From Duganella sp. SG902 (GTDB taxonomy: Bacteria > Pseudomonadota > Gammaproteobacteria > Burkholderiales > Burkholderiaceae_D), in assembly GCF_013376005.1 (NCBI RefSeq), contig NZ_JABMJK010000001.1, forward strand, positions 186,001 to 250,000: a DNA stretch of 64,000 nucleotides. Direction: 5' to 3'. Below are positions 47,274 to 56,302 of the stretch, piece by piece. The translations under genes and the position numbers were made by a program. Each line of letters begins with the position of its first letter. Positions within the stretch are counted from its first letter, which is position 1. The notes beneath the pieces were generated by a model that was given only the letters and a program-made list of their open reading frames with translations, had not been told where the DNA came from and searched no databases.

Positions 47274-48222
47274 CCCCGGCGTCCTTTGCCGCCACCAGCC
47301 ACACGGCGGCGATGCGCTCGGTCCCCGCATAGGCCGGGGTTTCCAGCTCCTCGCCGAAGACGTCGGGATCGATCTCCTCGTAGGTCCAGCGCAGGCCAGC
47401 CTCGTCGAGCAGCGCGGCGGCCTGGCGCAGGAAGGGATCCTCGCCGTCGGTGATGGCCACGCCGGTGTACAACCACAGGGCGCCGCCCATGCTCAGTCGG
47501 GCGATGGCCGCCTGCACGATCTGCAGCGACAGGCCGGCGCCCAGCGCGCCGCCGCCATGGCGGTAGGCGCGCTCGCCGGGATCGAGCAGGTACGGCGGAT
47601 TGGCGACGATCAGGTCGAACTTGCCGTCGAGGTGATGCAGCAGGTTGCTGTGGCAACTGCGCGCGTTGTGCACGCCGGCCAGACGGATATTCAGGTCGGC
47701 CAGCGCCACGGCGCGCTCGTTGATGTCGGCGGCGATCACCTCCGCCTGCGGGAAGCGGCGCGCCAGCGTGATGGCGGCCGCGCCGCTGCCGCAACCGATA
47801 TCGACGACGCGCCGCACCAGCTGCGGCGCCGGCGTCTGCTCCATGGCGCGCACGAAGCGGCAGGTGTCCGGGCCGAAGAACACGGCGTCCGCCTGGGTGG
47901 TCGGATAGGCCGAGTGGAACAGCCATTCGCCGGCCAGCGTGGACATGCGCAGCGTGCTGCGCAACAGCCCCTCCGAGGTCTCCAGCACGCCGGCCGCGCG
48001 CATGCGGCCCAGCAGTTCGGCGTCGATGGCGGCGGAGGTGAACGGCCGGTTCCAGCCGAAGATGTCGCGCAGCCCGGACGCCTGCGGCGCATGCGGGCGC
48101 GCCAGCACGCGGGCCTGCGTCAGCGGTGTCACGGTGGTGAATCGATAATGGCGGGCGCGCAGCGCGGCGCCCAATTCCAGCAGCGCTTGCCGCTGGGCGG
48201 GTGGGATGTGGTACGGGATCAC
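47266..48222 (-). CDS. Class I methyltransferase, PrmC/HemK-like
   Basis: A 318-residue SAM-dependent methyltransferase with motif I VVDIGCGSGAAAITLA (about residue 145) and the catalytic NPPY motif of N-methyltransferases acting on Gln, Asn or nucleobases. A GTG start at 48222 is chosen because AGGAG lies 5 bp before it; upstream in-frame starts lack one. The stop overlaps the start of the CphA-like gene (ATGA), so both are translated together. The N-terminal about 120 residues (IFGWNRPF) are not those of PrmC; target unknown. Confidence 0.82.
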   Translation of the reverse strand: MIPYHIPPAQRQALLELGAALRARHYRFTTVTPLTQARVLARPHAPQASGLRDIFGWNRPFTSAAIDAELLGRMRAAGVLETSEGLLRSTLRMSTLAGEWLFHSAYPTTQADAVFFGPDTCRFVRAMEQTPAPQLVRRVVDIGCGSGAAAITLARRFPQAEVIAADINERAVALADLNIRLAGVHNARSCHSNLLHHLDGKFDLIVANPPYLLDPGERAYRHGGGALGAGLSLQIVQAAIARLSMGGALWLYTGVAITDGEDPFLRQAAALLDEAGLRWTYEEIDPDVFGEELETPAYAGTERIAAVWLVAAKDAGDE

Positions 48223-48285
48223 GGACGCTCCTGTAAAACATCCATACTGACGCACCCGGTACGCGCACTGGGTGCGCTGCCGCAC

Positions 48286-49809
48286 TTATAACACTTTTAA
48301 TGTGCGAATCAGGTCGCTCAGGCGGTACGGCTTGGCGATCAGCTCGAAGTTGCCGATGTCCGGCATCTGGTCGCGCAGCGCGGCCTTGACGTAGCCGGAA
48401 GCCAGCACGATCTTCAGCTCGGGGAATTCGCGCCGCGCGATCTTGCCCAGCTCCACACCGCTCATGCCCGGCATGACCACGTCGCTGAACAGGATGGCGA
48501 TGTCCGGCTGCTGGCGCAGCGTTTCCAGCGCCTGCGCGCCATTGTCGGCCGACAGCACCTCGTAGCCAAGGTGGGTGAACAGGCCGATCGCGGTCTCCAG
48601 CAGGTCCATCTGGTCATCGACCAGCAGCACCTTCTCGGCGCGCGCCACGGTTTCATCGGTCTCGCCCGACGCCGGCACCGCGGGGAAGTACAGCGACACC
48701 ACGGTGCCCACGCCGACGTGCGAATCGAGCGTCAGCGCGCCTTCGCACTGCTGCATCATGCCGTACACCTGGCTCAGCCCCAGGCCCGTGCCCTTGCCGA
48801 TCTCCTTGGTGGTGAAGAAGGGTTCCAGCGCGCGGGCCATGGTTTCCGCCGACATGCCTTCGCCATCGTCCTTGACCATGACGCGGATGTAGTGGCCGGC
48901 CGGCAGCCGCTCCACTTCGGCGTCCGCCAGCTTGACGGCGTCGATATCGACCAGGACTTCGCCGTCGTTCTTCATCGCGTCGCGCGCGTTGACCACGAGG
49001 TTGAGCAGCGCCGATTCGAACTGGGTGGGATCGATCATCGCGCGCGGCAGGTCGGGCGCGATGTGCAGGTGCAGCTGCATGTCGTCGCGCAGCGCGCGCC
49101 GCAGCACCGCCTCGAACGAACGGATCACGCGCGAGACGTCGTGCGCCTCCTGCCGCAATGGCTGCTGGCGGGCGAAGGCCAGCAACTGCTGGGTGAGCGA
49201 GGCGCCGCGCTGGGCCGCGCGCGACATGGTGTCCACCGACTTGGCGATGGCGGCGGGATCCTTGGACATGCGCAGCAGTTCCAGCCCGTTCATGATCACG
49301 CTGAGCAGGTTGTTGAAGTCATGCGCGATGCCGCCGGTCAGCTTGCCGATGGCCTCCAGCTTCTGCGACTGGAACAGCGCCTCGCGCGCGCGCTCCAGCT
49401 GCTCGGCGGCGACGCGGCGCTCGGTGATGTCGCGCGTGATCTTGGCGAAGCCCAGCAGCTCCCCCTTGGGATCGACGATCGGATCGATCACAACGCTGGC
49501 CCAAAAGCGGCTGCCGTCCTTGCGCACGCGCCAGCCCTCGTCCTCGAACTTGCCGGTGGTGCGCGCCACCTCCAGCGCCCATGCCGGCCGGCCGCGCGCG
49601 CGGTCCTCGTCGGTATAGAACATGGAGAAATGGCGGCCAATGATTTCTTCCGGCGGGTAGCCCTTGAAACGCTGCGCGCCGGCGTTCCACGTGACCACCG
49701 TGCCGTCGGGCGACAGCATGTAGATCGCGTAGTCGGTCACGCCCATGATGAACTGGCGAAACCGTTCCGCTTCTATCGCATCGACACTGGACAAGGCACT
49801 TTGCTGCAT
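48286..49809 (-). CDS. PAS-domain hybrid sensor histidine kinase
   Basis: A 507-residue cytoplasmic protein without transmembrane segments: PAS/PAC domain (about 15-130), HisKA dimerisation domain with phospho-acceptor His163 (GGIAHDFNNLLS), HATPase domain (NLVVNARDAM, DDGEGM, GTGLGL) and a C-terminal receiver with Asp443 (FSDVVMPG). Such proteins sense redox, light or small ligands through PAS. AAGGAT precedes the ATG. There is no partner response regulator or output gene nearby. Confidence 0.9.
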   Translation of the reverse strand: MQQSALSSVDAIEAERFRQFIMGVTDYAIYMLSPDGTVVTWNAGAQRFKGYPPEEIIGRHFSMFYTDEDRARGRPAWALEVARTTGKFEDEGWRVRKDGSRFWASVVIDPIVDPKGELLGFAKITRDITERRVAAEQLERAREALFQSQKLEAIGKLTGGIAHDFNNLLSVIMNGLELLRMSKDPAAIAKSVDTMSRAAQRGASLTQQLLAFARQQPLRQEAHDVSRVIRSFEAVLRRALRDDMQLHLHIAPDLPRAMIDPTQFESALLNLVVNARDAMKNDGEVLVDIDAVKLADAEVERLPAGHYIRVMVKDDGEGMSAETMARALEPFFTTKEIGKGTGLGLSQVYGMMQQCEGALTLDSHVGVGTVVSLYFPAVPASGETDETVARAEKVLLVDDQMDLLETAIGLFTHLGYEVLSADNGAQALETLRQQPDIAILFSDVVMPGMSGVELGKIARREFPELKIVLASGYVKAALRDQMPDIGNFELIAKPYRLSDLIRTLKVL

Positions 49810-49940
49810 GGTTATCCTTCATGGCTGGTTGATTCATTTTACTTGAGCGGCAGCGGTTCAGGCGCACTTCTTGATCAAGCGCATGCCGGCGGCGTTGGCG
49901 ATGCTTACACTGGTTCGATCGCCGTCGCCGAGGTGCCGTC

Positions 49941-50957
49941 ATGCGCGTCTGTTTCACAATCGATACGGAGTTCAGTATTGCCGGGGCTTTTGCCAATCCG
50001 ACAAGGCAGCCGGTGGGCGTGCCGATGGTGCGCTGCGATGTCGATGGCCGCTCGCAGGGACTGGCGTTCTTGCTGCACTGCTTCCGGCGGCACGGCATGC
50101 AGGCGACCTTCTTTATCGAGACGATGCAGCGCCATTACTTCCGCGATGATCCGATGTGCAAGCTCGCGCAAAGCATCGTTTGTCATGGACACGAACTGCA
50201 ATTGCATGTGCATCCATGCTGGTCGGTGTTCCAGCACGCGGACTGGCGCCAGCGGGTCGCGCGCGCGCCGCGCCAGGACGACCTGGCCGGACGCGCGCTG
50301 GATTCCACCATCGGCTTGCTACGCGAAGAACAGCAAGCATTTGCGCAGTGGGGGCTGCCGCCGCCGCAGGTGTTCCGCGCGGGGAGCCTGCAGCACGACG
50401 AGAATCTGTATCGCGCGCTGGCCGCCGCCGGCATCCCGTTCAGTTCCAATATCGGTCTCGGTGTCTATGACAGCGGCCTGGCGGACTACCAGTTGCTGGC
50501 GGGCCGCCACATGCGGCATGGTGTGCTGGAGTGTCCGGTACTGACGTTCGCCGACTGGCCCGGGCACCGCAAGACGGTCTCGGTGTCCGGCACCAGCTTC
50601 GCCGAGATGCGCGGGCTGTTGGAGCAAGCCTATGCGGCGGGACTGGAGCTGGTGGTGATCCTCAGCCACCCGTTCGAGTATGTGCAAAGTCGCGGCGACG
50701 GTTTCCATCTGTTGCGGCGGCACGCTGTGAATCAATCGCGGCTGGAGCGGCTGTGCGCTTACGTGGCCGCGCATCCGCAACGCTTCCAGGCCGGCGGGCT
50801 GGCGGCGGCCGCCGCGCAACCGTTGACGCCAGCGTCGTCGCGCAATCCACTGCTGCGCGGCCGCCCGTGGCATACCGTCGCCCGCCTCGCCACGCAAGTG
50901 ATGTATGACCGTTACGGCCAGCTGCTGCTCGCCGCCCGGCACGCGAGGCAGCCATGA
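49941..50957 (+). CDS. Polysaccharide deacetylase-family protein
   Basis: A 338-residue protein with NodB-type motifs: TIDTE (residues 6-10, metal Asp) and HGHELQLHVHP (His-x-x-x-His type metal site). GAGGTG lies 5 bp before the ATG. No signal peptide is visible, so it may be cytoplasmic or exported otherwise. It starts a three-gene cassette with 4-bp and 1-bp overlaps: deacetylase, phosphatase, acyltransferase/ATP-grasp fusion. This suggests trimming of an N-acetylated sugar during synthesis of a cell-surface or small glyco-molecule. Confidence 0.82.
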   Translation: MRVCFTIDTEFSIAGAFANPTRQPVGVPMVRCDVDGRSQGLAFLLHCFRRHGMQATFFIETMQRHYFRDDPMCKLAQSIVCHGHELQLHVHPCWSVFQHADWRQRVARAPRQDDLAGRALDSTIGLLREEQQAFAQWGLPPPQVFRAGSLQHDENLYRALAAAGIPFSSNIGLGVYDSGLADYQLLAGRHMRHGVLECPVLTFADWPGHRKTVSVSGTSFAEMRGLLEQAYAAGLELVVILSHPFEYVQSRGDGFHLLRRHAVNQSRLERLCAYVAAHPQRFQAGGLAAAAAQPLTPASSRNPLLRGRPWHTVARLATQVMYDRYGQLLLAARHARQP

Positions 50958-51568
50958 TCCGCGGCGCAACCATGCTGGCCCGCGCCGCCGCCAGCGCCGT
51001 GCGGAGGATGGTGGCGCGGCAGGAGCAACGCTACGGCACCTGGCGCGGCGCGGTGCGCCTGCTGCTGGCACTCACCGCACTGCGCTGCGGACTGCTGTCG
51101 GCCTTCCGCCTGCGCCAGCCGCAGCCCGTGCGGCGCGTGGTGTTCGTCTGCCTCGGCAACATCTGCCGCAGCGCCTACGCCCACCGCGTGGCCGCAAGCG
51201 TGGGCATGCCGGCGGCATCGGTCGGACTGTCCACCTGCACCGGCGCCGCTTCCCCCGATTGTGCGCTGCGCGCCGCCCGGCGCGGCGGCCTCGATCTCGG
51301 CACGCACCGCGCCACCGACCTGCGCGACTTCGACATCCAGCCCGGCGACCTGCTGGTGGCCATGGAAATCCGCCACGCGCGCGAACTCCGGCGCCGCCTG
51401 GCCGGCCGCGACGACATCCAGATCGTCCTGCTGGGCCTTTGGTGCGCGCCGCCGACGCCGCACCTTCACGACCCATATTCCCTGTCCGACGCCTACTTCG
51501 ACCACTGCTTCGCGCGCCTGCGCCAGGCGGTCCTGGCCCTGCACCACACATTGAAACGGAGCGCCTGA
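50954..51568 (+). CDS. Low-molecular-weight protein tyrosine phosphatase with N-terminal extension
   Basis: A 204-residue protein with the LMW-PTP loop CLGNICRSAY (Cys66, Arg72) and an acid loop near LHDPYSLSD. In the usual family the loop begins about residue 8; here a 60-residue N-terminal extension with a hydrophobic stretch (VRLLLALTALRCGLLSAF) precedes it and may attach it to the membrane. ATG overlaps the deacetylase stop (ATGA). LMW-PTPs in polysaccharide clusters dephosphorylate tyrosine kinases of export systems; no such kinase is in the window. Confidence 0.85.
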   Translation: MIRGATMLARAAASAVRRMVARQEQRYGTWRGAVRLLLALTALRCGLLSAFRLRQPQPVRRVVFVCLGNICRSAYAHRVAASVGMPAASVGLSTCTGAASPDCALRAARRGGLDLGTHRATDLRDFDIQPGDLLVAMEIRHARELRRRLAGRDDIQIVLLGLWCAPPTPHLHDPYSLSDAYFDHCFARLRQAVLALHHTLKRSA

Positions 51569-53811
51569 TGAACCGTTCATTCTCCATCTACCTCGACCTG
51601 GTGCGCGTGGCCAGCGCGCTGCTGGTGGTGCTGTACCACTCGAACCTTCGCCTGCTCAGCGTGGACAAGCTGCCGCTCAGTGACCATGGCCACGCCGCCG
51701 TCATCGTCTTCTTCGTGCTGTCCGGCTATGTGATCGCCCACATCACCGCCACGCGCGAAACCACACCACTCGACTACTGGGCCAGCCGGCTGGCGCGCCT
51801 GTACTCGCTGGCCCTGCCGGCGGTGTTGCTCACGCCCGTGCTGGATCTGCTGGGCGAAGCCATGGCGCCGCAGTTCTACGACGGCCGCACCACCCACGAC
51901 CTGGGCTGGCTGCGCATCCTCGCCAGCCTGGCCTTCCTGAACGAGACGTGGACGCTGTCCATCATGTCCTTCTCCAACGTGCCCTATTGGTCCTTGTGCT
52001 ATGAGTTCTGGTACTACGTGCTGTTCGCCATCCTCGCCTTCACGCGCGGACGCAAGCGGCTGTTGTACGCCAGCGCGGCGATGATGCTGATCGGCCCCAA
52101 GATCCTGCTGCTGGCGCCAGTGTGGGCCACCGGCGTGCTGCTGCAGCGCTGGAACGCCTTGAAGCACGTCGGTCGCCGCCCGGCCGCCGCCCTGCTGCTA
52201 GCCTCCTGCGCTGCTTATGTCCTGTTCCATGCGTACGGCCTGACCGAGGCCGGCAGCGCGTGGCTGCGCCAGTTAATCGGCGCGCATTGGCACCAGCAGC
52301 TGGCGTTCTCGCGCTACTTCATCACCGACTACCTGCTCGCCCTGATCGTGGCCTGCCACTTCATCGCCGTGCGCGCGCTGTCGCCGCCGCTGCAGGCCGT
52401 GGCGCCACTGGTGCGCGCGGCCGCCGCCTGCACCTTCAGCATCTACCTGCTGCACCAGCCGCTGATCCAGTTCTACGCGGCGCTGTTCAATGGCGATCCC
52501 TCCGGACCGGGCTTCTACCTGCTTACCATGGCGGCGGTATTCGCCAGCATCATCGCCATCGCCGTGGCGACGGAGCGCCAACGGCATCACTGGCGCCACT
52601 GGATACGGCGCATGCTCGCACCGCCCACGCCGCAGCCGCTGCCGGCCGTGGTACTCGGCATCGACACGCCGATCGGCCTTGCCATCATCCGCGACCTGGG
52701 CCGGCATGGCGTGAAGGTGCATGGCATCGCGCGCGGCGAGGGAGCGCCGGGACTGGCCTCGCGCTACCTGCATCGCGGAATCCTGCGCGCCGACGACGTG
52801 CCGGCCCAGTTACGCCGCCTGGCCGACGAGATCGGCTCGGCGGCGCTGTTCGCCATCTCGGAAACAGACATCATGACCCTGAACCGCGCGCGCGCCGAAC
52901 TGCCCTCCTATCGCTTCATGTTCCCCGACGCGGCGCGCATGGAGCGCGTGCTGCGCAAGGACCTGACCTATGCCGCCGCCGCGACCGTCGGCGTATTCGT
53001 GCCGCGCACATGGCATCCGGCCAGCATCGAGGACTGCGCGATGGCGGCGGCGCAAGTACGTTACCCGGTGGTGCTGAAGTGGGCCGATCCCAACGCCATG
53101 ATCCCGCTGCTGCGGCAGGCCGGCCTGGCGCTGCAAAAGCTGCAGCATTGCGCCGACGCGCCTGCGCTGACGGCATGCCTGCGCCGGTACCAGCCGCTCG
53201 GCCGCTATCCCATGGTGCAGGAATACTGCGCGGGCCATGGGCTTGGGCAGTTCGTGCTGATGAAGGATGGCAAAGCGTTATACCAGTTTCAGCACCAGCG
53301 GCTGCACGAGTGGCCGCCGGAGGGCGGCACCTCGACCCTGTGCGTCTCGCTGCCGCCGGAGCGTCACGCGGAGTTGATGCGGCGCTCGGTGGCGCTGCTG
53401 CGCGAGCTGGCGTGGGAAGGCGTGGCGATGGTCGAGTACCGCTACGATTCCGCGACCGGGCGCGCCGCGCTGATGGAGGTGAACGGACGCTTCTGGGGCA
53501 GCTTACCGCTGGCTTGCCAGTCCGGCGCGCACTTCCCATGGTATTGCTACCAGGCGTATGGACTTGGGCGGGAGGTGGCCGCCACACCGTATGCGGCAAA
53601 CGTGCGATGCAGGTATATGACGGCGGAGACCAAGCGCCTGCTGCGCGTGCTGTCGTGGCGCGAACTGGCCGGCTACCTGTTGGAGTTTGTACGGCCCCGC
53701 TCGGGCTACTTCGTGTTCGACTGGCGGGATCCGATGCCGCTGTGGCGCGACTTGCGCCACAGCGTGCTACAGCGGGTGCGGGAGCACCGCTATCTGGCCA
53801 AGGCCAAGTGA
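51568..53811 (+). CDS. Acyltransferase 3 - ATP-grasp fusion protein
   Basis: A 747-residue protein. Residues about 1-345 form an OafA/YrhL-type membrane acyltransferase with ten or so helices and the motif His in VVLYHSNLRLL. Residues about 355-747 are an ATP-grasp ligase of CarB type (VVLGIDTPIGLAIIRDLGRH; RYPVVLKWADPNAM; ALMEVNGRFWGS with metal ligands intact). The ATG at 51568 overlaps the phosphatase stop by 1 base and gives the right N-terminus; a longer in-frame reading from 50905 only shadows the phosphatase. Probably ligates a carboxylate and acylates an envelope molecule; product unknown. Confidence 0.8.
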   Translation: MNRSFSIYLDLVRVASALLVVLYHSNLRLLSVDKLPLSDHGHAAVIVFFVLSGYVIAHITATRETTPLDYWASRLARLYSLALPAVLLTPVLDLLGEAMAPQFYDGRTTHDLGWLRILASLAFLNETWTLSIMSFSNVPYWSLCYEFWYYVLFAILAFTRGRKRLLYASAAMMLIGPKILLLAPVWATGVLLQRWNALKHVGRRPAAALLLASCAAYVLFHAYGLTEAGSAWLRQLIGAHWHQQLAFSRYFITDYLLALIVACHFIAVRALSPPLQAVAPLVRAAAACTFSIYLLHQPLIQFYAALFNGDPSGPGFYLLTMAAVFASIIAIAVATERQRHHWRHWIRRMLAPPTPQPLPAVVLGIDTPIGLAIIRDLGRHGVKVHGIARGEGAPGLASRYLHRGILRADDVPAQLRRLADEIGSAALFAISETDIMTLNRARAELPSYRFMFPDAARMERVLRKDLTYAAAATVGVFVPRTWHPASIEDCAMAAAQVRYPVVLKWADPNAMIPLLRQAGLALQKLQHCADAPALTACLRRYQPLGRYPMVQEYCAGHGLGQFVLMKDGKALYQFQHQRLHEWPPEGGTSTLCVSLPPERHAELMRRSVALLRELAWEGVAMVEYRYDSATGRAALMEVNGRFWGSLPLACQSGAHFPWYCYQAYGLGREVAATPYAANVRCRYMTAETKRLLRVLSWRELAGYLLEFVRPRSGYFVFDWRDPMPLWRDLRHSVLQRVREHRYLAKAK

Positions 53812-53812
53812 C

Positions 53813-56134
53813 TTACTTGCCGATCACCGTGACCTTGGCGGAACCGCCGCCACTCAGCTTGCCGGCCGCGTCGTCCCATTTCAGGACGGTGACGGTCGAC
53901 TTGCCCTTCTCGTAGTCATAGCTCACGCCATCGTCGTCATACAGGCGGAACTCGCCGTTCTTGCCCGGATAGACGTTGATGTCGGCGATGGCCTGCTTGG
54001 TGGCGGTGGATTGCACCTCGGCGCCGATCGGCACGATCGAACCGGCTTTCACGAACACCGGAATCTGATCGATCGGCGCGGCCACTTTCACCCAGCGGCC
54101 GCCGGACAGCTTCTCGTTGGTCCAGAAGTTATACCAGTCGGCGCCGGCCGGCAGGTACACGTCCTTCTCGGTCTGGCCCTGCTCCGTCACCGGCGCCACC
54201 AGGAAGGCCGGGCCGAACATGTACTGCGTGCCGATATTGGCCACGTTCGGATCGTTGGCGAAGTCCATCCACAGAGGGCGCATGAACGGCGCGCCGGTAT
54301 CGTGCGTGAACTTGGCCTGCGAGTAGATGTAAGGGATCAGCTGATAGCGCAGCGTGTCGAAGCGCGCCATCACCGCCTCCGCCTGTTTGCCGAAGGCCCA
54401 GATCTCGGCCGCCTTGCGTTCGCCGTGCAGGCGCAGCGTCGGCATGAAGGTGCCGTACTGGAACCAGCGCGTCAGCAGCTCCGGGTAGTCGTGGTAGTTG
54501 CCGACGACGTCGCGCGCATCGGAAGGATCGAGCAGCGGCGGCTTCACGGCCGACGATTCACGCGGCAGGTTCTGCCAGCCGCCGATGTCGTTGCCCCAGT
54601 AGGCGATGCCGGACGCGGTCATGTTCAGGCCAGTCGGCACCTGGCGCGCCAGCGCTTCCCAGGTCGGATGGATGTCCGAGGACCAGAACAGCGCGCCGGT
54701 GCGCTGCGAGCCCAGATAGGCGGCGCGCGACAGGATCAGTACACGCTTGTTCGGCTTCCACGCGCGCATGTTCTCGGCCACGCCCTCCACGTGCAGCAGC
54801 GGGAACAGGTTGTGGTAACGGTCGCCCGAGCCGATCGAGTAGAAGAAGCCGCTCGGCACCAGATCTGGCTCGGTCTCGTCCAGCCACGGGTAGTCGAAGC
54901 CCTGCGACAGGATGTTGTCGCGCGCCTTCTCCCAGAACCACTTGCGGGCGGCCGGGTTGGTCGGGTCGATCAGGCCACCGGTGCGGTCGGAGCGGAACGG
55001 CAGGCCGTCCACGGTCTTGCCGTCCTTGTCCTTCAGCAGGTAGCCCTTGGCGTCCAGCTCATTGAAGTAGCGGCCCGAGGTCTCGTAGCGCGGCCAGATC
55101 GAGATGATGGACTCCATGCCCATGTCGTGCAACTGCTTGTTCATGCCTTTCGGGTCCGGGAACTGGGCCGGATCGATGTCCATCTGGCCCATGCGGGTCC
55201 AGTAGAACCAGTCCACCACCATCACGTCCAGCGGATACTTCTTCTGGCGGTAGGTGTTCGCCACACGCAGCACTTCCTGCTGGCTGTCGTAGCGGGCTTT
55301 CGACTGAATCAGGCCGAAGGCGGATTTCGGCGGGATCGGCGTCTTGCCGGTCACGCGCGCGTAGCCCGAGTAGATCTCTTCCGGCGTCGAGCCGGTGATG
55401 ATGAAGAAGCTCACGCGCTCACCCACGTTCGACTGGAACGCCGTGCGGCCGTTCACGCCGGCCACGAAGCGGGTGGCGGACGGGTTGTCCCACACGATGC
55501 CGTAGCCCTTGGACGACACCATGAACGGCACGCACACGCTCTCGCCGGCCGGGGCGTCATACCAATGCTTGCAATCGAGGACGCGGCCGCGCAGGTCCAG
55601 CGCGCCCAGCGACTCCTGGTTCTGGCCCATGCCGTAGTAGTGCTCATCGCGCGCCACGGAGAACGAGGCTCCAACCTGGAAGGTCTTCTCGGTGTTGACG
55701 GTTTGCGGCGACATCTCCCAGCCGTTCATGCTGACGATTTGCTCGCCCTTGGCGTTCAGCACCTGCAGGCCGACCGGCGCCAGCGACGGCGCGAAGTATT
55801 TCTGGCCCTGGGTCGGCACCGATGGCGGCGGCGCCGGATTCACGCGCACCGTCATGGCGGAGGAAGTGAAGACATCGACGTCGCGGCCGCCGCCGGTGTG
55901 GCGGAAGGCGCTGTTGTCGCTGTTCTTGGGCAGGATGCCGTAGCCTGGGCCTTTCAGCACCTCGGCCTTGTCGACGGCGATGGTGACGTGCACCACGTTC
56001 GGGCCGTAGGCTTCAATCGACACAAAGGCGCCATCGCGGTCCAGGGTGGCGATCGGCGCGGCGAATGCGGTTGCGGAAAAGGCGAAAATCGATGCGAGCG
56101 CGGTAAATACCGGCGTATGGGCGAGCAGTCTCAT
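53813..56134 (-). CDS. Secreted GH31 alpha-glycosidase (alpha-glucosidase/alpha-xylosidase)
   Basis: A 773-residue protein with signal peptide (SATAFA-AP), GH31 N-terminal beta-sandwich, barrel with nucleophile Asp419 in WLDETEPD and acid/base Asp487 in SSDIHPTWEAL, and C-terminal beta-domains (about 690-773, LYDDDGVSYDYEKG). The WLDETEP form occurs in alpha-xylosidases and related periplasmic GH31 enzymes rather than sugar-processing glucosidase II. It stands alone and converges with the acyltransferase fusion gene 1 bp away. Confidence 0.9.
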   Translation of the reverse strand: MRLLAHTPVFTALASIFAFSATAFAAPIATLDRDGAFVSIEAYGPNVVHVTIAVDKAEVLKGPGYGILPKNSDNSAFRHTGGGRDVDVFTSSAMTVRVNPAPPPSVPTQGQKYFAPSLAPVGLQVLNAKGEQIVSMNGWEMSPQTVNTEKTFQVGASFSVARDEHYYGMGQNQESLGALDLRGRVLDCKHWYDAPAGESVCVPFMVSSKGYGIVWDNPSATRFVAGVNGRTAFQSNVGERVSFFIITGSTPEEIYSGYARVTGKTPIPPKSAFGLIQSKARYDSQQEVLRVANTYRQKKYPLDVMVVDWFYWTRMGQMDIDPAQFPDPKGMNKQLHDMGMESIISIWPRYETSGRYFNELDAKGYLLKDKDGKTVDGLPFRSDRTGGLIDPTNPAARKWFWEKARDNILSQGFDYPWLDETEPDLVPSGFFYSIGSGDRYHNLFPLLHVEGVAENMRAWKPNKRVLILSRAAYLGSQRTGALFWSSDIHPTWEALARQVPTGLNMTASGIAYWGNDIGGWQNLPRESSAVKPPLLDPSDARDVVGNYHDYPELLTRWFQYGTFMPTLRLHGERKAAEIWAFGKQAEAVMARFDTLRYQLIPYIYSQAKFTHDTGAPFMRPLWMDFANDPNVANIGTQYMFGPAFLVAPVTEQGQTEKDVYLPAGADWYNFWTNEKLSGGRWVKVAAPIDQIPVFVKAGSIVPIGAEVQSTATKQAIADINVYPGKNGEFRLYDDDGVSYDYEKGKSTVTVLKWDDAAGKLSGGGSAKVTVIGK

Positions 56135-56302
56135 AATCCTCTCTTATCGTGGAGATGTGGCGAGCATTGTGCGTCTTCATTTTCGAAATATCAATTACGA
56201 AAATCACCAAGTGCGGCTATGAAAAGAGTGATGCAACGAACAGAACCCGCCGCGCCGCCAGCCTAGCATGGTGCACTTTAGCCCATCTGACAGGAGAGCG
56301 GT

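Noticed and set aside
50905..51567. N-terminal extension of the acyltransferase fusion
   Set aside because: The extra 221 codons overlap the phosphatase gene in another frame and are Arg/Pro/Ala-rich; the membrane acyltransferase clearly begins at MNRSFSIYLDLVRV.
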